Assembly: GCA_903927025.1 (NCBI GenBank)
Contig: CAIYLG010000007.1
Coordinates: 1-64,000 of the forward strand
Length of the DNA stretch: 64,000 bases
Origin: an uncultured Armatimonadota bacterium
GTDB taxonomy: Bacteria > Armatimonadota > Fimbriimonadia > Fimbriimonadales > Fimbriimonadaceae
Direction: 5' to 3'
Part shown: positions 17,734-25,555 of the stretch, one piece after another
How positions within the stretch are numbered: position 1 is the stretch's first letter
Layout of the letters: each line of letters begins with the position of its first letter
Translations under genes and position numbers: made by a program
The notes under the pieces: generated by a model
Databases searched by the model: none
What the model was told of the DNA's origin: nothing
What the model saw: the letters and a program-made list of their open reading frames with translations, nothing else

Positions 17734-17852
17734 GGGCCGATTGGATTGGGTTATCGTCTAAGGCACGACAGGTCGCTGGTTCGAGTCCAGCCTCTCTTGT
17801 TCATACGGGAGAGTAGCTCAGTGGTAGAGCGGTACAAATGCCCAGTTCGCCC
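17734..17852 (+). ncRNA. Y RNA of the tRNA-mimicking YrlA type
   Basis: The element has a Ro-binding stem and a permuted tRNA-like module. The stem pairs GGGC (17734-17737) with GCCC (17849-17852), has a bulged C at 17738, then GA/TC, then TTGGG (17746-17750) with CCCAG (17841-17845). A small hairpin sits at 17754-17768. The module has T-arm GCTGG-TTCGAGT-CCAGC (17775-17791), acceptor-like CTCTCTTG/CGGGAGAG (17792-17799/17806-17813) closed by TTCATA, and D-arm GCTC-AGTGGTA-GAGC (17816-17830). T-arm before D-arm with the acceptor closed by a loop is the known YrlA layout, and a bulged C in GG-C-C-GA is a known Ro-binding feature. It lies 326 bases before rsr. Confidence 0.85.
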
Positions 17853-18177
17853 ACTTGTCTGCGAGCAGCTATTGAAATTTAGGAATCGCGCTATGAAACG
17901 GAATCTGGAATTGATAAACGAAATGCATCCGAGGAGCTACGGCTTCCTTGGCAGCATGGGCGTTGCCTCAATTACCCCACAAGATTCCGATCCCATTTTG
18001 GGACGGCGCTAGAGCAAACTCTTAACTCTCTCGCCCTCTCCCTAACTGGAGCGGGCAGATTCCAAAACACCGGATTTCACCCGCTTCCCCGACGAAGCCT
18101 TGGTTCGCACATGTCTCTCATGTCCGGGCCCCTCGACACGAGCCGATCGCTCGTGATGCGCAAGAGGTGAAATTTCC
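17853..18177. other. leader region between the Y RNA and rsr
   Basis: No gene is supported; the longest frame with an ATG (17893) gives 39 unremarkable residues. It holds a GC-rich palindrome-like piece (gagccgatcgctcg) near 18140 and, just before rsr, AAGAGGTG as a ribosome-binding site. It could be processed with or carry the end of the Y RNA transcript. Confidence 0.4.
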
Positions 18178-19743
18178 GTGAAGTACGCACAGCTGTTCAA
18201 TCCATTTCAGACCCCGCAAAGCATGCCCATCCCTGGTTCGGCCCAAGTCCCGAACTCAGCCGGCGGCTTCGTGTGGACCCTCGATCGATGGGCCGTCCTT
18301 GATCGATTTCTGATCCTTGGAACCGAAAGCGGCACGTATTACGTGGATGCCCCGATGCTCACCCATGAGAACGCGGCCAACCTCGTTGCGCTGATAGCCG
18401 ACCATGGTGAAAAGGTGGTGCTCCGCATCTGCGAGGTCAGCCATTCTGGCCGCGCGCCAAAGAATGAGCCTGCGATCTTCGCGCTGGCGCTCTGCGCTTC
18501 GCTTGGAAGCGAGGCCACCCGCGCCGCCGCCCTTCAGGGCCTTCCGATCGTCTGCAGAACCGGAACCCATCTGTTCCAGTTCGCGGAGATCTGCGATGGT
18601 CTGCGCGGTTGGGGACGTGGGCTTAGGCGCGGTATTGCCAATTGGTACAACTCTAAGGCAGTCGAGGAGCTGGAATATCAGGCGATCAAGTACAAGCAGA
18701 GGGACGGTTGGTCTCACGGAGACTTGCTCCGCCTTGCTCACCCGGTGCCGGCTTCCGAGGCTCACAAGGCGCTCTACAAGTGGATCGTGGACGGAGTCCA
18801 GGTTGGGGAATTCCCAAGAATCGAGGCGATGAGACGTCTGCAGAAGACCACGAGCGGAAAGGCGGCGGCGGAGCTGATTCGCGCGGCGCGGCTCCCAAGG
18901 GAAGCGGTTCCGACGGAACTCCTCAACGAGGTCGAAGTTTGGGAAGCGCTTTTGGAGAGCATGCCGATGACGGCGATGGTCCGAAATATGGCGACGATGA
19001 CTCGCGTGGGACTTCTGTGTCCTGGCTCCGAGGGAGTTCGCACGGTAGTGGCTCGACTGCAGTCGGCGGAAAGGCTGGCAAAGGCGCGCATCCACCCGAT
19101 GCAGCTGCTGATCGCACAGAGAACCTATGCCCTCGGAAGAGGGTTTAGGAGCTCGGTGACTTGGACGCCGGTGGCCAAAGTGATCGATGCGCTGGACACG
19201 GCGTTCTACGATGCCTTTGCGAATGTTCAGCCCACGGGGAAGCGATTCCTGCTTGGGGTGGACGTCTCTGGGTCGATGGGCACTCCCGTGTTTGGCTCGT
19301 CGGTGACAGCGTGCGAGATCGCGACCGCGATGGCGATGGTGACGATGGCAACTGAGGAGAATGTGACGCCGATGGCGTTTGCAGATTCCTTCAGAACGCT
19401 GCCGATCTCCAGGCGGATGAGGCTGGACGACGCGCTGATGCACACCCGAAATCAGAACTTCGGGAGGACCGACTGCGCGCTGCCGATGCTGTACGCACTG
19501 GAGAGGAAACTTGCCGTTGACGTATTCGTGGTCTATACCGACAACGAGACGTGGTTCGGCAAGATTCACCCTGCGCAGGCGCTGGCAAAGTATCGACAGG
19601 AAACGGGCATCAACGCGAAGCTGATCGTGGTAGGCGCAACTGCAAACCAGTTCTCGATAGCGGACCCGAACGACGCCGGAATGCTGGACGTGGTTGGCTT
19701 CGACGCCAGCGTCCCCGCCGTGATGAGGCAGTTCCTCACCTAA
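18178..19743 (+). CDS. rsr: Ro60/Rsr TROVE-domain RNA-binding protein
   Basis: A 521-residue ring-shaped RNA-binding protein. An N-terminal HEAT-repeat TROVE domain (about 1-350; opening NPFQTPQSMPIPGS is typical) is followed by a von Willebrand A domain with the MIDAS motif DVSGSMG at about 360-366. Bacterial Rsr binds Y RNA and can tether it to RNases or help RNA maturation and repair. The start is GTG at 18178, with GAGGTG 9 bases upstream. It follows a YrlA-type Y RNA and precedes rtcB by 68 bases, an established gene neighbourhood for bacterial RNA-repair operons. Confidence 0.95.
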   Translation: MKYAQLFNPFQTPQSMPIPGSAQVPNSAGGFVWTLDRWAVLDRFLILGTESGTYYVDAPMLTHENAANLVALIADHGEKVVLRICEVSHSGRAPKNEPAIFALALCASLGSEATRAAALQGLPIVCRTGTHLFQFAEICDGLRGWGRGLRRGIANWYNSKAVEELEYQAIKYKQRDGWSHGDLLRLAHPVPASEAHKALYKWIVDGVQVGEFPRIEAMRRLQKTTSGKAAAELIRAARLPREAVPTELLNEVEVWEALLESMPMTAMVRNMATMTRVGLLCPGSEGVRTVVARLQSAERLAKARIHPMQLLIAQRTYALGRGFRSSVTWTPVAKVIDALDTAFYDAFANVQPTGKRFLLGVDVSGSMGTPVFGSSVTACEIATAMAMVTMATEENVTPMAFADSFRTLPISRRMRLDDALMHTRNQNFGRTDCALPMLYALERKLAVDVFVVYTDNETWFGKIHPAQALAKYRQETGINAKLIVVGATANQFSIADPNDAGMLDVVGFDASVPAVMRQFLT

Positions 19744-19811
19744 GCGTTTGGCTCGGGGTCACCCAGAGTGCCCCTGAGCCGAACCTCTCAATATATAAAA
19801 GGATTTTCGAA

Positions 19812-20999
19812 ATGAACGTAAAGACATTTGGGCCCGTGGATGAGCGAGCCCTCAACCAGCTTACAAACTGCATCCAAGAGGCGGCCTTTGCCGTGCTTTG
19901 TGCGGACCACCACCCTGGCTACAGCCAGCCCATCGGCGGCGCGGTGGCCTACGCAAACCATATCTCCCCGAGCGGAGTGGGTTACGACATCGCCTGTGGA
20001 AACAAGGCGGTGCTCACAGACGCCAAGCTGAGCGATATCAACATTGCCAAGGTGATGGACGACATCGTCCGCCTCATCGGATTTGGAGTCGGTCGCCCTA
20101 ACCCTGCCCCGGTGGACCACGCCGTGTTTGAGAAGATTGCGCAAGCCGAGTTCAAGCCTCAGCGCCAGCTTTTGGACATGACGCGTCAGCAGCTCGGAAC
20201 TGTGGGCTCCGGCAACCACTACGTGGACATCTTCGCGGACGAGCAGGATCGGGTTTGGATCGGCGTCCACTTTGGCTCACGCGGATTCGGACACAAGACT
20301 GCCTCTGGCTTCTTGGCAATGGCCAAGGGCAAGAAGTTTGACGAGAAGGCACCGGAAGGAGAGATGGACTCGCCGCCAGTTCTCTTTGAAGTCGGTTCCG
20401 AAATCGGTCAGTCGTACATTCAGGCGATGCTTCTGGCGGGCGAGTATGCCTACGCCGGACGCGACGTGGTGTGCACCAAGGTCCTAGAGATCTTGGGGGC
20501 GAGCGAAGTGGAGTCGATCCACAACCACCACAACTTCGCGTGGCGGGAGACGCACTTTGGCGAGGAGGTCTGGGTCGTTCGTAAAGGATGCACCCCTGCG
20601 TTCCCTGGTCAAAAGGGGTTTGTCGGTGCGACGATGGGTTCTGTTTCGGTGATTCTGGAAGGAGTCGAGTCTGCGGACTCTCGTGAGGGCCTTTACTCCA
20701 CTGTTCACGGTGCGGGAAGGGTCATGAGTCGCACTCAGGCTGCCGGAAAGATGCGCTGGATCAACGGAGTTCCAACCCGTATCAAGGGTGGCCTCATCGA
20801 CTGGGAGAAGTCGCAGCAGGACCTCATCGAGAAGGGAATCGAACTTCGTGGCGGCGGTGCCGACGAGGCACCCGGCGTGTACAAGAAGCTCGACGAAGTT
20901 CTTGAGTACCACGATGGAACCGTGAAAATCCTCCATCGACTCCGACCGGTTGGCGTTGCGATGGCAGGTGCCGACGTCGTTGATCCGTACAAGGATTAG
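19812..20999 (+). CDS. rtcB: RtcB RNA-splicing/repair ligase
   Basis: A 395-residue GTP- and Mn-dependent ligase that joins 2',3'-cyclic phosphate or 3'-phosphate RNA ends to 5'-OH ends. Visible family motifs are GYDIACG with metal-binding C62, GSGNHYVDI, VHFGSRG, NHHNFAW, the RKGCTPAFPG segment and HGAGRVMSR. The ATG at 19812 matches the usual family start. An in-frame extension to 19551 overlaps rsr and has no RtcB similarity. Co-transcription with rsr is likely. I see no archease or rtcA gene nearby, and no sigma-54 regulator rtcR. Confidence 0.95.
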   Translation: MNVKTFGPVDERALNQLTNCIQEAAFAVLCADHHPGYSQPIGGAVAYANHISPSGVGYDIACGNKAVLTDAKLSDINIAKVMDDIVRLIGFGVGRPNPAPVDHAVFEKIAQAEFKPQRQLLDMTRQQLGTVGSGNHYVDIFADEQDRVWIGVHFGSRGFGHKTASGFLAMAKGKKFDEKAPEGEMDSPPVLFEVGSEIGQSYIQAMLLAGEYAYAGRDVVCTKVLEILGASEVESIHNHHNFAWRETHFGEEVWVVRKGCTPAFPGQKGFVGATMGSVSVILEGVESADSREGLYSTVHGAGRVMSRTQAAGKMRWINGVPTRIKGGLIDWEKSQQDLIEKGIELRGGGADEAPGVYKKLDEVLEYHDGTVKILHRLRPVGVAMAGADVVDPYKD

Positions 21000-21301
21000 G
21001 CGTTTTACCTGCCTACAACTATCCTCAGCCTCCCTTCCTTTCGTTCGCCGAGAGGAGGGGGCGGGGATGGAGAGCCAGCGCGGGCCAATGGATTGGAAAC
21101 TCGGATTTTCCAGACAAATAGGGACGCCGACTTCGTCGGCAACGCCAACGTCCGCCACCCCCTCCCCACGGCCCTCCGACCCGCCACCGATGGCGGTGGA
21201 GGGAGCCAATCCGCAGCGCCTTGCCCTGGGCCAGAGCTATCGAAAGCAGACAATTTCGGGGTGCTGGGCACTTGGCTTGCGCCAAATCTAACCCGATGGT
21301 T
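21000..21301. repeat. intergenic region with a diverged copy of the type A element
   Basis: No gene. The stretch near 21046-21090 (cgagaggaggg, cggggatggagagcc, gcgggccaat) matches the outer arm of the 17300-17478 element, reverse-complement side. Further on, cgccgacttcgtcggc (21126-21141 region) is a short perfect hairpin, and a GC-rich run ccgccaccgatggcggtgg around 21180 is another. It is probably a decayed hairpin element. Confidence 0.45.
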
Positions 21302-21670
21302 TTATCCGGTTGGTACCTTTCTTCCTTTTCGTCTTTCCATCGCGAGCATCGCGGTGAATAGTGACAGCGCCATTCCGGCGCTTATCAGGGCTACGAAGGC
21401 GGCAAAACCGCCGCAATCCCCGGAGTAAGCGGTGCCCATCGCCAACTTGGTGAACAGCGGAAACACCAAAAAGAGTGGCAATACGACCCATGACTGCCGG
21501 TGGCGAAGCACCCATAGGATGGCAAATCCAGCCGTAGCGATTTGTACGGCGATGCAGCATTGGGCAAAGGCCAAGGACTGATCAATGGGGCTGGGGCCTG
21601 CACGATGCCAAGAGCAGGCACTGGCAAGAGTGGTGCTTAGGCTCAAACAGATGAGTGCGGTGCGCCGCAT
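21302..21670 (-). CDS. small hypothetical membrane protein
   Basis: A 122-residue protein with about three hydrophobic segments: an N-terminal signal or membrane helix (ALICLSLSTTLASAC), one around AVQIATAGFAILWVL, and a long one around FVALISAGMALSLFTAMLAM. It ends in a basic tail (ERRKGRKVPTG). The first segment ends in Cys, so a lipoprotein is possible. I used the ATG at 21670 rather than the TTG at 21694. The gene is downstream of rnc with a 36-base gap. No function is assigned. Confidence 0.55.
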   Translation of the reverse strand: MRRTALICLSLSTTLASACSWHRAGPSPIDQSLAFAQCCIAVQIATAGFAILWVLRHRQSWVVLPLFLVFPLFTKLAMGTAYSGDCGGFAAFVALISAGMALSLFTAMLAMERRKGRKVPTG

Positions 21671-21706
21671 AGAAATATTGTTCGCCAGATGCAACAGGAA
21701 CGACCG

Positions 21707-22438
21707 CTACTTTTCGTGGTCGTTGAGCTCAAGGAAGTGTGACCTTGGGCTTTGGCCTTCTGCTTTGGCGCGCTTGTAGCGGTCGATCACGGCGAGGGCG
21801 TCTCGGGCGGCGTCTTGCTCGGCTTCCTTCTTGCTTCGTCCCTCGCCGTCTCCGATCGGTTCGTTCTCGAAGATGACCTGGACGTGGAATCGCTTTTCGT
21901 GGGCGACGCCGGATTCTCGCACGACGCGGTAGACCGGGGACTGCCGCCAGAACGCCTGGGCGACTTCCTGCAGCTTGGACTTAAAGTCGTTGGGGCTCAC
22001 GTCGCCGCTGCTGATGCGCATGAGGTACGGGTGAAGCTGTTCCAGGACGAACCAGCGCGCGACCTCGAGTCCAGACTCCAGGTAGACGCCGCCGATGATC
22101 GCTTCCAGCACGTCGGCTAGGATCGAAGGGCGGGTTCGTCCACCGGTGGCTTCCTCGCTGGGGCTCACTTCGATAAACGCGTCGAGTCCGAGCTTTTTGG
22201 CGACTTCTGCTAGAGGCGCTTCCTGAACGACGCTGGACTTTGCCTTGCTGAGCATTCCCTGGTCCCAGGTTGGGTGGTGCTCGTACAGGTATTGCGCGAT
22301 CACAAGGCCCAAAACGGAGTCGCCGAAGAACTCCAGACGCTCATAGCTATCCGCCACAGGATTTGCGGCGGCGCTTCGGTGGCGCATGGCGAGCTTAAAC
22401 AGCTCAACGTTGCGCAGCGGTATCGGCTTTGGGATCAT
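21707..22438 (-). CDS. rnc: ribonuclease III
   Basis: A 243-residue double-strand RNA endonuclease. The family signature ERLEFFGDSVL is at about 33-43, with the second acidic metal ligands in ADVLEAIIGG. A dsRNA-binding domain lies at about 155-230 (DFKSKLQEVAQ ... GEGRSKKEAEQDAARDAL). It processes rRNA and structured transcripts. The ATG overlaps the upstream aminotransferase stop by four bases (ATGA), so the two are translationally coupled. Confidence 0.95.
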   Translation of the reverse strand: MIPKPIPLRNVELFKLAMRHRSAAANPVADSYERLEFFGDSVLGLVIAQYLYEHHPTWDQGMLSKAKSSVVQEAPLAEVAKKLGLDAFIEVSPSEEATGGRTRPSILADVLEAIIGGVYLESGLEVARWFVLEQLHPYLMRISSGDVSPNDFKSKLQEVAQAFWRQSPVYRVVRESGVAHEKRFHVQVIFENEPIGDGEGRSKKEAEQDAARDALAVIDRYKRAKAEGQSPRSHFLELNDHEK

Positions 22439-23622
22439 GCAATGCGCTTGAGTGCTTCTGCGATGCGCGCGACTCCTTTCTCGATGTCAGATCGACTCGT
22501 AGCGTAGCTTAGCCGAAGGTGACCGCTTCCCTCAAACACTGAGCCCGGAACTGTTGCAACTTTCGCTTCATCCAGCAAATATGCCGCTAATTCAAGGTCG
22601 GTGGCCAGTCCCTTGCCAAGGTAGGCAGATACGTCGGGAAGGGCGTAGAAGGCACCCTTGGGCTTGGGCATCTTGATGCCTGGGATGGCGGTGAGGAGGC
22701 CGTGAATCAGGTCTCGGCGAGCTTCAAATTCAACCCGCATCGCTTCCATGGAGGAGGCTGGCAGCTTCAGCGCGGCAACGGCGCCCTTTTGAACAAAGGA
22801 GGTCGGGTTGCTGGTGACCTGGTCCTGGAAGTTGCTCATTGCCTTGGCGATGGGCAGTGGCGCGGCGGCATAGCCGATTCGCCAGCCGGTCATGGCATAG
22901 CTCTTGCTGCAGCCGTTGATGGTGATCGTCTGGTCGAAGATCTCCTTTCCGAGGCTGGCGATGGAGATGTGCTTCTCGCCGTCGTACAGCAGGTGCTCGT
23001 AAATCTCGTCGGCAATCACCCAAAGGCTGTGGCGCAGCGCTAGGGCGGCGATCTGCTTGAGCGTCTCTCGTGGCAGTACCGCGCCTGTTGGGTTGCTTGG
23101 GCTGTTCACCAGAATCGCCTTGGTGTTGGGCGTGATCGCTTCCTTAAGCTGCTCGGGATCCGGGACAAAACCGCTGTCGCTGGTGGTGTAGACCACTTTG
23201 GGCACGCCGCCGGCGAGTCGGATCTGGTCAGCGTACGTCATCCAGTACGGGGCGATTAGGATGACCTCATCGCCTGGATCGAGGAGGACCTGCATGGTGT
23301 TGTACACCGAGTGCTTGGCACCGCAGCTGACGATGACCTGCTCGGGGGTGTACTTGAGCCCGTTCTCAACTTCGAACTTGTTGGCCACTGCCTTTCGCAG
23401 CTCGGGAATTCCGGCGCTGGGTGTGTACTTGGTGAATCCGGCGCGAATGGCGTCGATGGCGGCATCACAGATGGATTCGGGGGTGTTAAAGTCGGGTTCG
23501 CCGGCACCGAAGGAAACCACATCGATCCCTTCCGCCTGCATCGCTTTGGCCTTGGAAGTAATCGCAAGGGTAGGGGAGGGCTTCAAGAGCCCTGCACGCG
23601 CGGAGAGGCTTAGGGTTGTCAC
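22435..23622 (-). CDS. PLP-dependent aminotransferase, aspartate aminotransferase-like
   Basis: A 395-residue class I/II aminotransferase. The PLP-lysine lies in GCSKSYAMTGWRIGYAA, the substrate-binding Arg near the C-terminus in HLRLSYATS, with SPSNPTGAV and VIADEIYEHL also visible. The reaction is probably aspartate + 2-oxoglutarate exchange, but related enzymes differ in substrate. I chose GTG at 23622 (VTTLSLSARAG, the usual family start); the frame stays open to 23745 but that extension is unlike the family and runs into the riboswitch. It overlaps rnc. Confidence 0.93.
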   Translation of the reverse strand: MTTLSLSARAGLLKPSPTLAITSKAKAMQAEGIDVVSFGAGEPDFNTPESICDAAIDAIRAGFTKYTPSAGIPELRKAVANKFEVENGLKYTPEQVIVSCGAKHSVYNTMQVLLDPGDEVILIAPYWMTYADQIRLAGGVPKVVYTTSDSGFVPDPEQLKEAITPNTKAILVNSPSNPTGAVLPRETLKQIAALALRHSLWVIADEIYEHLLYDGEKHISIASLGKEIFDQTITINGCSKSYAMTGWRIGYAAAPLPIAKAMSNFQDQVTSNPTSFVQKGAVAALKLPASSMEAMRVEFEARRDLIHGLLTAIPGIKMPKPKGAFYALPDVSAYLGKGLATDLELAAYLLDEAKVATVPGSVFEGSGHLRLSYATSRSDIEKGVARIAEALKRIA

Positions 23623-23689
23623 AACGGAAAAAGTATACCGATGGGGGGCATCGGCAGATTTCTTGGAGGTTTTGTGGCAATCCGGTATC

Positions 23690-23785
23690 CTGCGTGTCAA
23701 CACGAGGTGGGGGAAGTCCGGTGAGAGACCGGCGCTGTACCGCAACGGTATGAGGCTTTAGCCTCGAGCCCGAATGCCTGCTTTG
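23690..23785 (+). promoter_or_regulatory. cobalamin (adenosylcobalamin-type) riboswitch
   Basis: Conserved core blocks occur in the family order: GGGGGAAGTCCGGTGAGAGACC at 23709-23730 region, GCTGTACCGCAACGGT (23733-23748), then GAGCCCGAATGCCTGC (23766-23781). These match the riboswitch pattern of GGAA..CGGTG.GA..CC, C.GT.CCGC.AC.GT and GAG.C.G.A..CCTGC. A downstream stem (ctcgaaccgg / ccggagtcgag, 23798-23826) without a T-run suggests translational control. The permease ATG follows at 23859. Confidence 0.85.
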
Positions 23786-23858
23786 TGCGAGTCCGAACTC
23801 GAACCGGGGTGAAGCCGGAGTCGAGCAGTGCCGCGGAACCACGGTACTTCAGGCCACC

Positions 23859-24908
23859 ATGCACTCCCCAACTCCATCCGCCCTCGCCAAGAACCGTAAG
23901 CAGCGCAGGATCCTTGCCTGGCTCAGCGTGGGTGTCGTGCTGGCGATGTTGATCCATCTCAACGTGGGCAGCACCATGTGGTACGCCCCATGGCAGATTG
24001 CGTATGAGCTGTTTCGCGGCTACTTGCCTGGGCATGATCAGACCGCCAACAGCATTGTCTGGAGTATCCGTCTGCCGCGCGTGCTGGAGTGTGTTTGTGT
24101 CGGCGGCATTCTGGGTGCAGTGGGCTCTGCGTTTCAGGCTCAGCTTCGCAACCCTTTAGCTGAGCCGTATATTGTCGGCGTATCCAGCGGAGCGGCGGTG
24201 GGAAGTGCGCTCGCGATGGTGCTGGGGCTTGAGGCGTGGTTTGGTGGCCTCGGCTCGGCGGCGATGGGCTTTGCCACCGGAATGTTGGCTCTGGCACTGG
24301 TTTACGGGCTTGCCAAGCGGCGCGGGGTGGTCGAGGTCTCCACGCTGCTTCTTGCCGGAGTGGTGGTGGGAGCCCTTCTGTCTTCGGTGCTTTCCCTGAT
24401 CATCCTGCTTGCCGGTAAAGACACCAATCGGGTTTTTGAGACGCTGTTGGGCACGATGTCCACCGCCAACTTTGAGAAGGATGCCCTCCTCGCCGTCGCG
24501 CTGTTCTTGGGATGCATCGTCCTGGTTCGGCAGACCCGCATGCTGAACGCCTTTGCGATCGGGGAAGAATCGGCGGCCCGGATGGGTGTGGACGTAGGGC
24601 GACTTCGGGCAATCGTCCTCATCACCGGCACCGCGATGACCGCAGCGGCAGTGGGCGCGGTCGGGATTGTGGGATTTCTGGGCCTTGTCGCCCCTCACAT
24701 TTCGCGCCGACTCTTAGGCGTGGACTGGCGGCGCTCGCTGATCGGCTCCGCTCTGATCGGCGCGATTCTGCTGATCGCAGCCGATCTGCTCGCGCAGCGA
24801 GCTGGCTCGATTTTTCCCACTCAGGCGGTCACCGAGGTCCCGGTCGGCATCGTCACTGCCGTCATCGGCGCACCTTCGCTGCTGATTTTGCTGAAGAAGA
24901 AGGGCTAG
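23859..24908 (+). CDS. FecCD/BtuC-family ABC transporter permease (probable vitamin B12 uptake)
   Basis: A 349-residue polytopic inner-membrane protein with 9-10 hydrophobic helices. Visible motifs are RLPRVLECVCVGGILGAVGSAFQ, NPLAEPYIVGVSSGAA, and the C-terminal GFLGLVAPHISRRLLG that docks the ATPase; all are typical of BtuC/FhuB/FecCD permeases. The cobalamin riboswitch just upstream argues for B12 or cobinamide as substrate. No ATPase or binding protein gene follows: the next 350 bases are noncoding, so partners must be elsewhere. Confidence 0.92.
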   Translation: MHSPTPSALAKNRKQRRILAWLSVGVVLAMLIHLNVGSTMWYAPWQIAYELFRGYLPGHDQTANSIVWSIRLPRVLECVCVGGILGAVGSAFQAQLRNPLAEPYIVGVSSGAAVGSALAMVLGLEAWFGGLGSAAMGFATGMLALALVYGLAKRRGVVEVSTLLLAGVVVGALLSSVLSLIILLAGKDTNRVFETLLGTMSTANFEKDALLAVALFLGCIVLVRQTRMLNAFAIGEESAARMGVDVGRLRAIVLITGTAMTAAAVGAVGIVGFLGLVAPHISRRLLGVDWRRSLIGSALIGAILLIAADLLAQRAGSIFPTQAVTEVPVGIVTAVIGAPSLLILLKKKG

Positions 24909-24978
24909 GCCGAGTGCCCATCGTCCTGATTGCAATGACGACCTCTCGGATACCAAAAGGGGTGCAGGCGTGCTCCAT

Positions 24979-25174
24979 CCTAATGCAATACAGTTTTGGG
25001 CTGGAAGCTTGCGCTGATCCCTGCGCTTAGGTTCAAACGACACAATTCTAGGCGGCGACTTCATCTCCTGCCCGCGGCGCGAGAGGGGCCTGGATACAGG
25101 CACCTGGCCTAACTCCACAGTGGTCGGCCATCCAGCCCAAGCGGAAGGTTAATCCACAGCTGTATGGCATTAGG
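24979..25174. repeat. MITE-like element, type B, copy 1
   Basis: The left end cctaatgcaatacagttttgg (24979-24999) and the right end (25154-25174) are inverted repeats, 18/21 matching. The centre contains cctgcccgcggcgcgagagg (from 25069), shared with copy 2 at 45395-45584. It fills most of the 352-base gap between the permease and the dehydratase gene and has no coding capacity. Confidence 0.6.
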
Positions 25175-25260
25175 ATTTATCGCGCTCTGCTTGGCTGGTG
25201 GCACCTTTGAGGGAACCCTTGTTCTCTAGAGTCGGTCTTCGATCTATGCTGATTGAAACG

Positions 25261-25551
25261 ATGGCACTTGAATATCGAACTTTGACGGATGGCGAACTGG
25301 TACGTGGACTCACCGAGCTGAAGGGCTGGACGGTTGAGGAGGGGAAGATGGTCAAGCAGTTTGGGTTTAAGACCTACAAAGACGGACTCGTGTTTGCCGT
25401 CGCGGTGGGCTACCTCGCCGACATGCTGGACCACCATCCCGACATGGAAGTTGGCTTCCAGTCGGTCAAGGTTTCACTGAGCACCCATTCGGTGGGCGGG
25501 CTATCGCCATTTGATATGGAGTTAGCCAAGCGAATTGATGGGTTGGGGTGA
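25261..25551 (+). CDS. phhB: 4a-hydroxytetrahydrobiopterin (pterin-4a-carbinolamine) dehydratase
   Basis: A 96-residue protein of standard family length. The conserved KGWTVEEGKMVKQFGFK block, DHHPDMEV (catalytic His pair) and LSTHSVGGLSPFDMELA are all visible. It dehydrates pterin-4a-carbinolamine formed by aromatic amino-acid hydroxylases, or by relatives in molybdopterin metabolism. An alternative ATG at 25246 would add five residues; neither has a strong ribosome-binding site. No hydroxylase gene is adjacent. Confidence 0.92.
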   Translation: MALEYRTLTDGELVRGLTELKGWTVEEGKMVKQFGFKTYKDGLVFAVAVGYLADMLDHHPDMEVGFQSVKVSLSTHSVGGLSPFDMELAKRIDGLG

Positions 25552-25555
25552 CGAG

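Noticed and set aside
17734-17852. two adjacent broken tRNA genes (3' half followed by 5' half)
   Set aside because: The halves pair with each other as one closed acceptor stem, and the outer strands form a Y RNA stem with bulged C, so a single YrlA-type RNA explains the order better.
18256-19569. 437-codon open frame on the minus strand
   Set aside because: Lies wholly antisense to rsr, has extreme Arg/His composition and no domain; it is a GC-bias shadow of the real gene.
19551-19811. N-terminal extension of rtcB into rsr
   Set aside because: Overlaps the end of rsr in another frame and has no RtcB similarity; the ATG at 19812 fits the family start.
23623-23745. extended N-terminus of the aminotransferase
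   Set aside because: The extra 41 residues are unlike the family and run into the riboswitch core on the other strand; GTG at 23622 gives the usual start.
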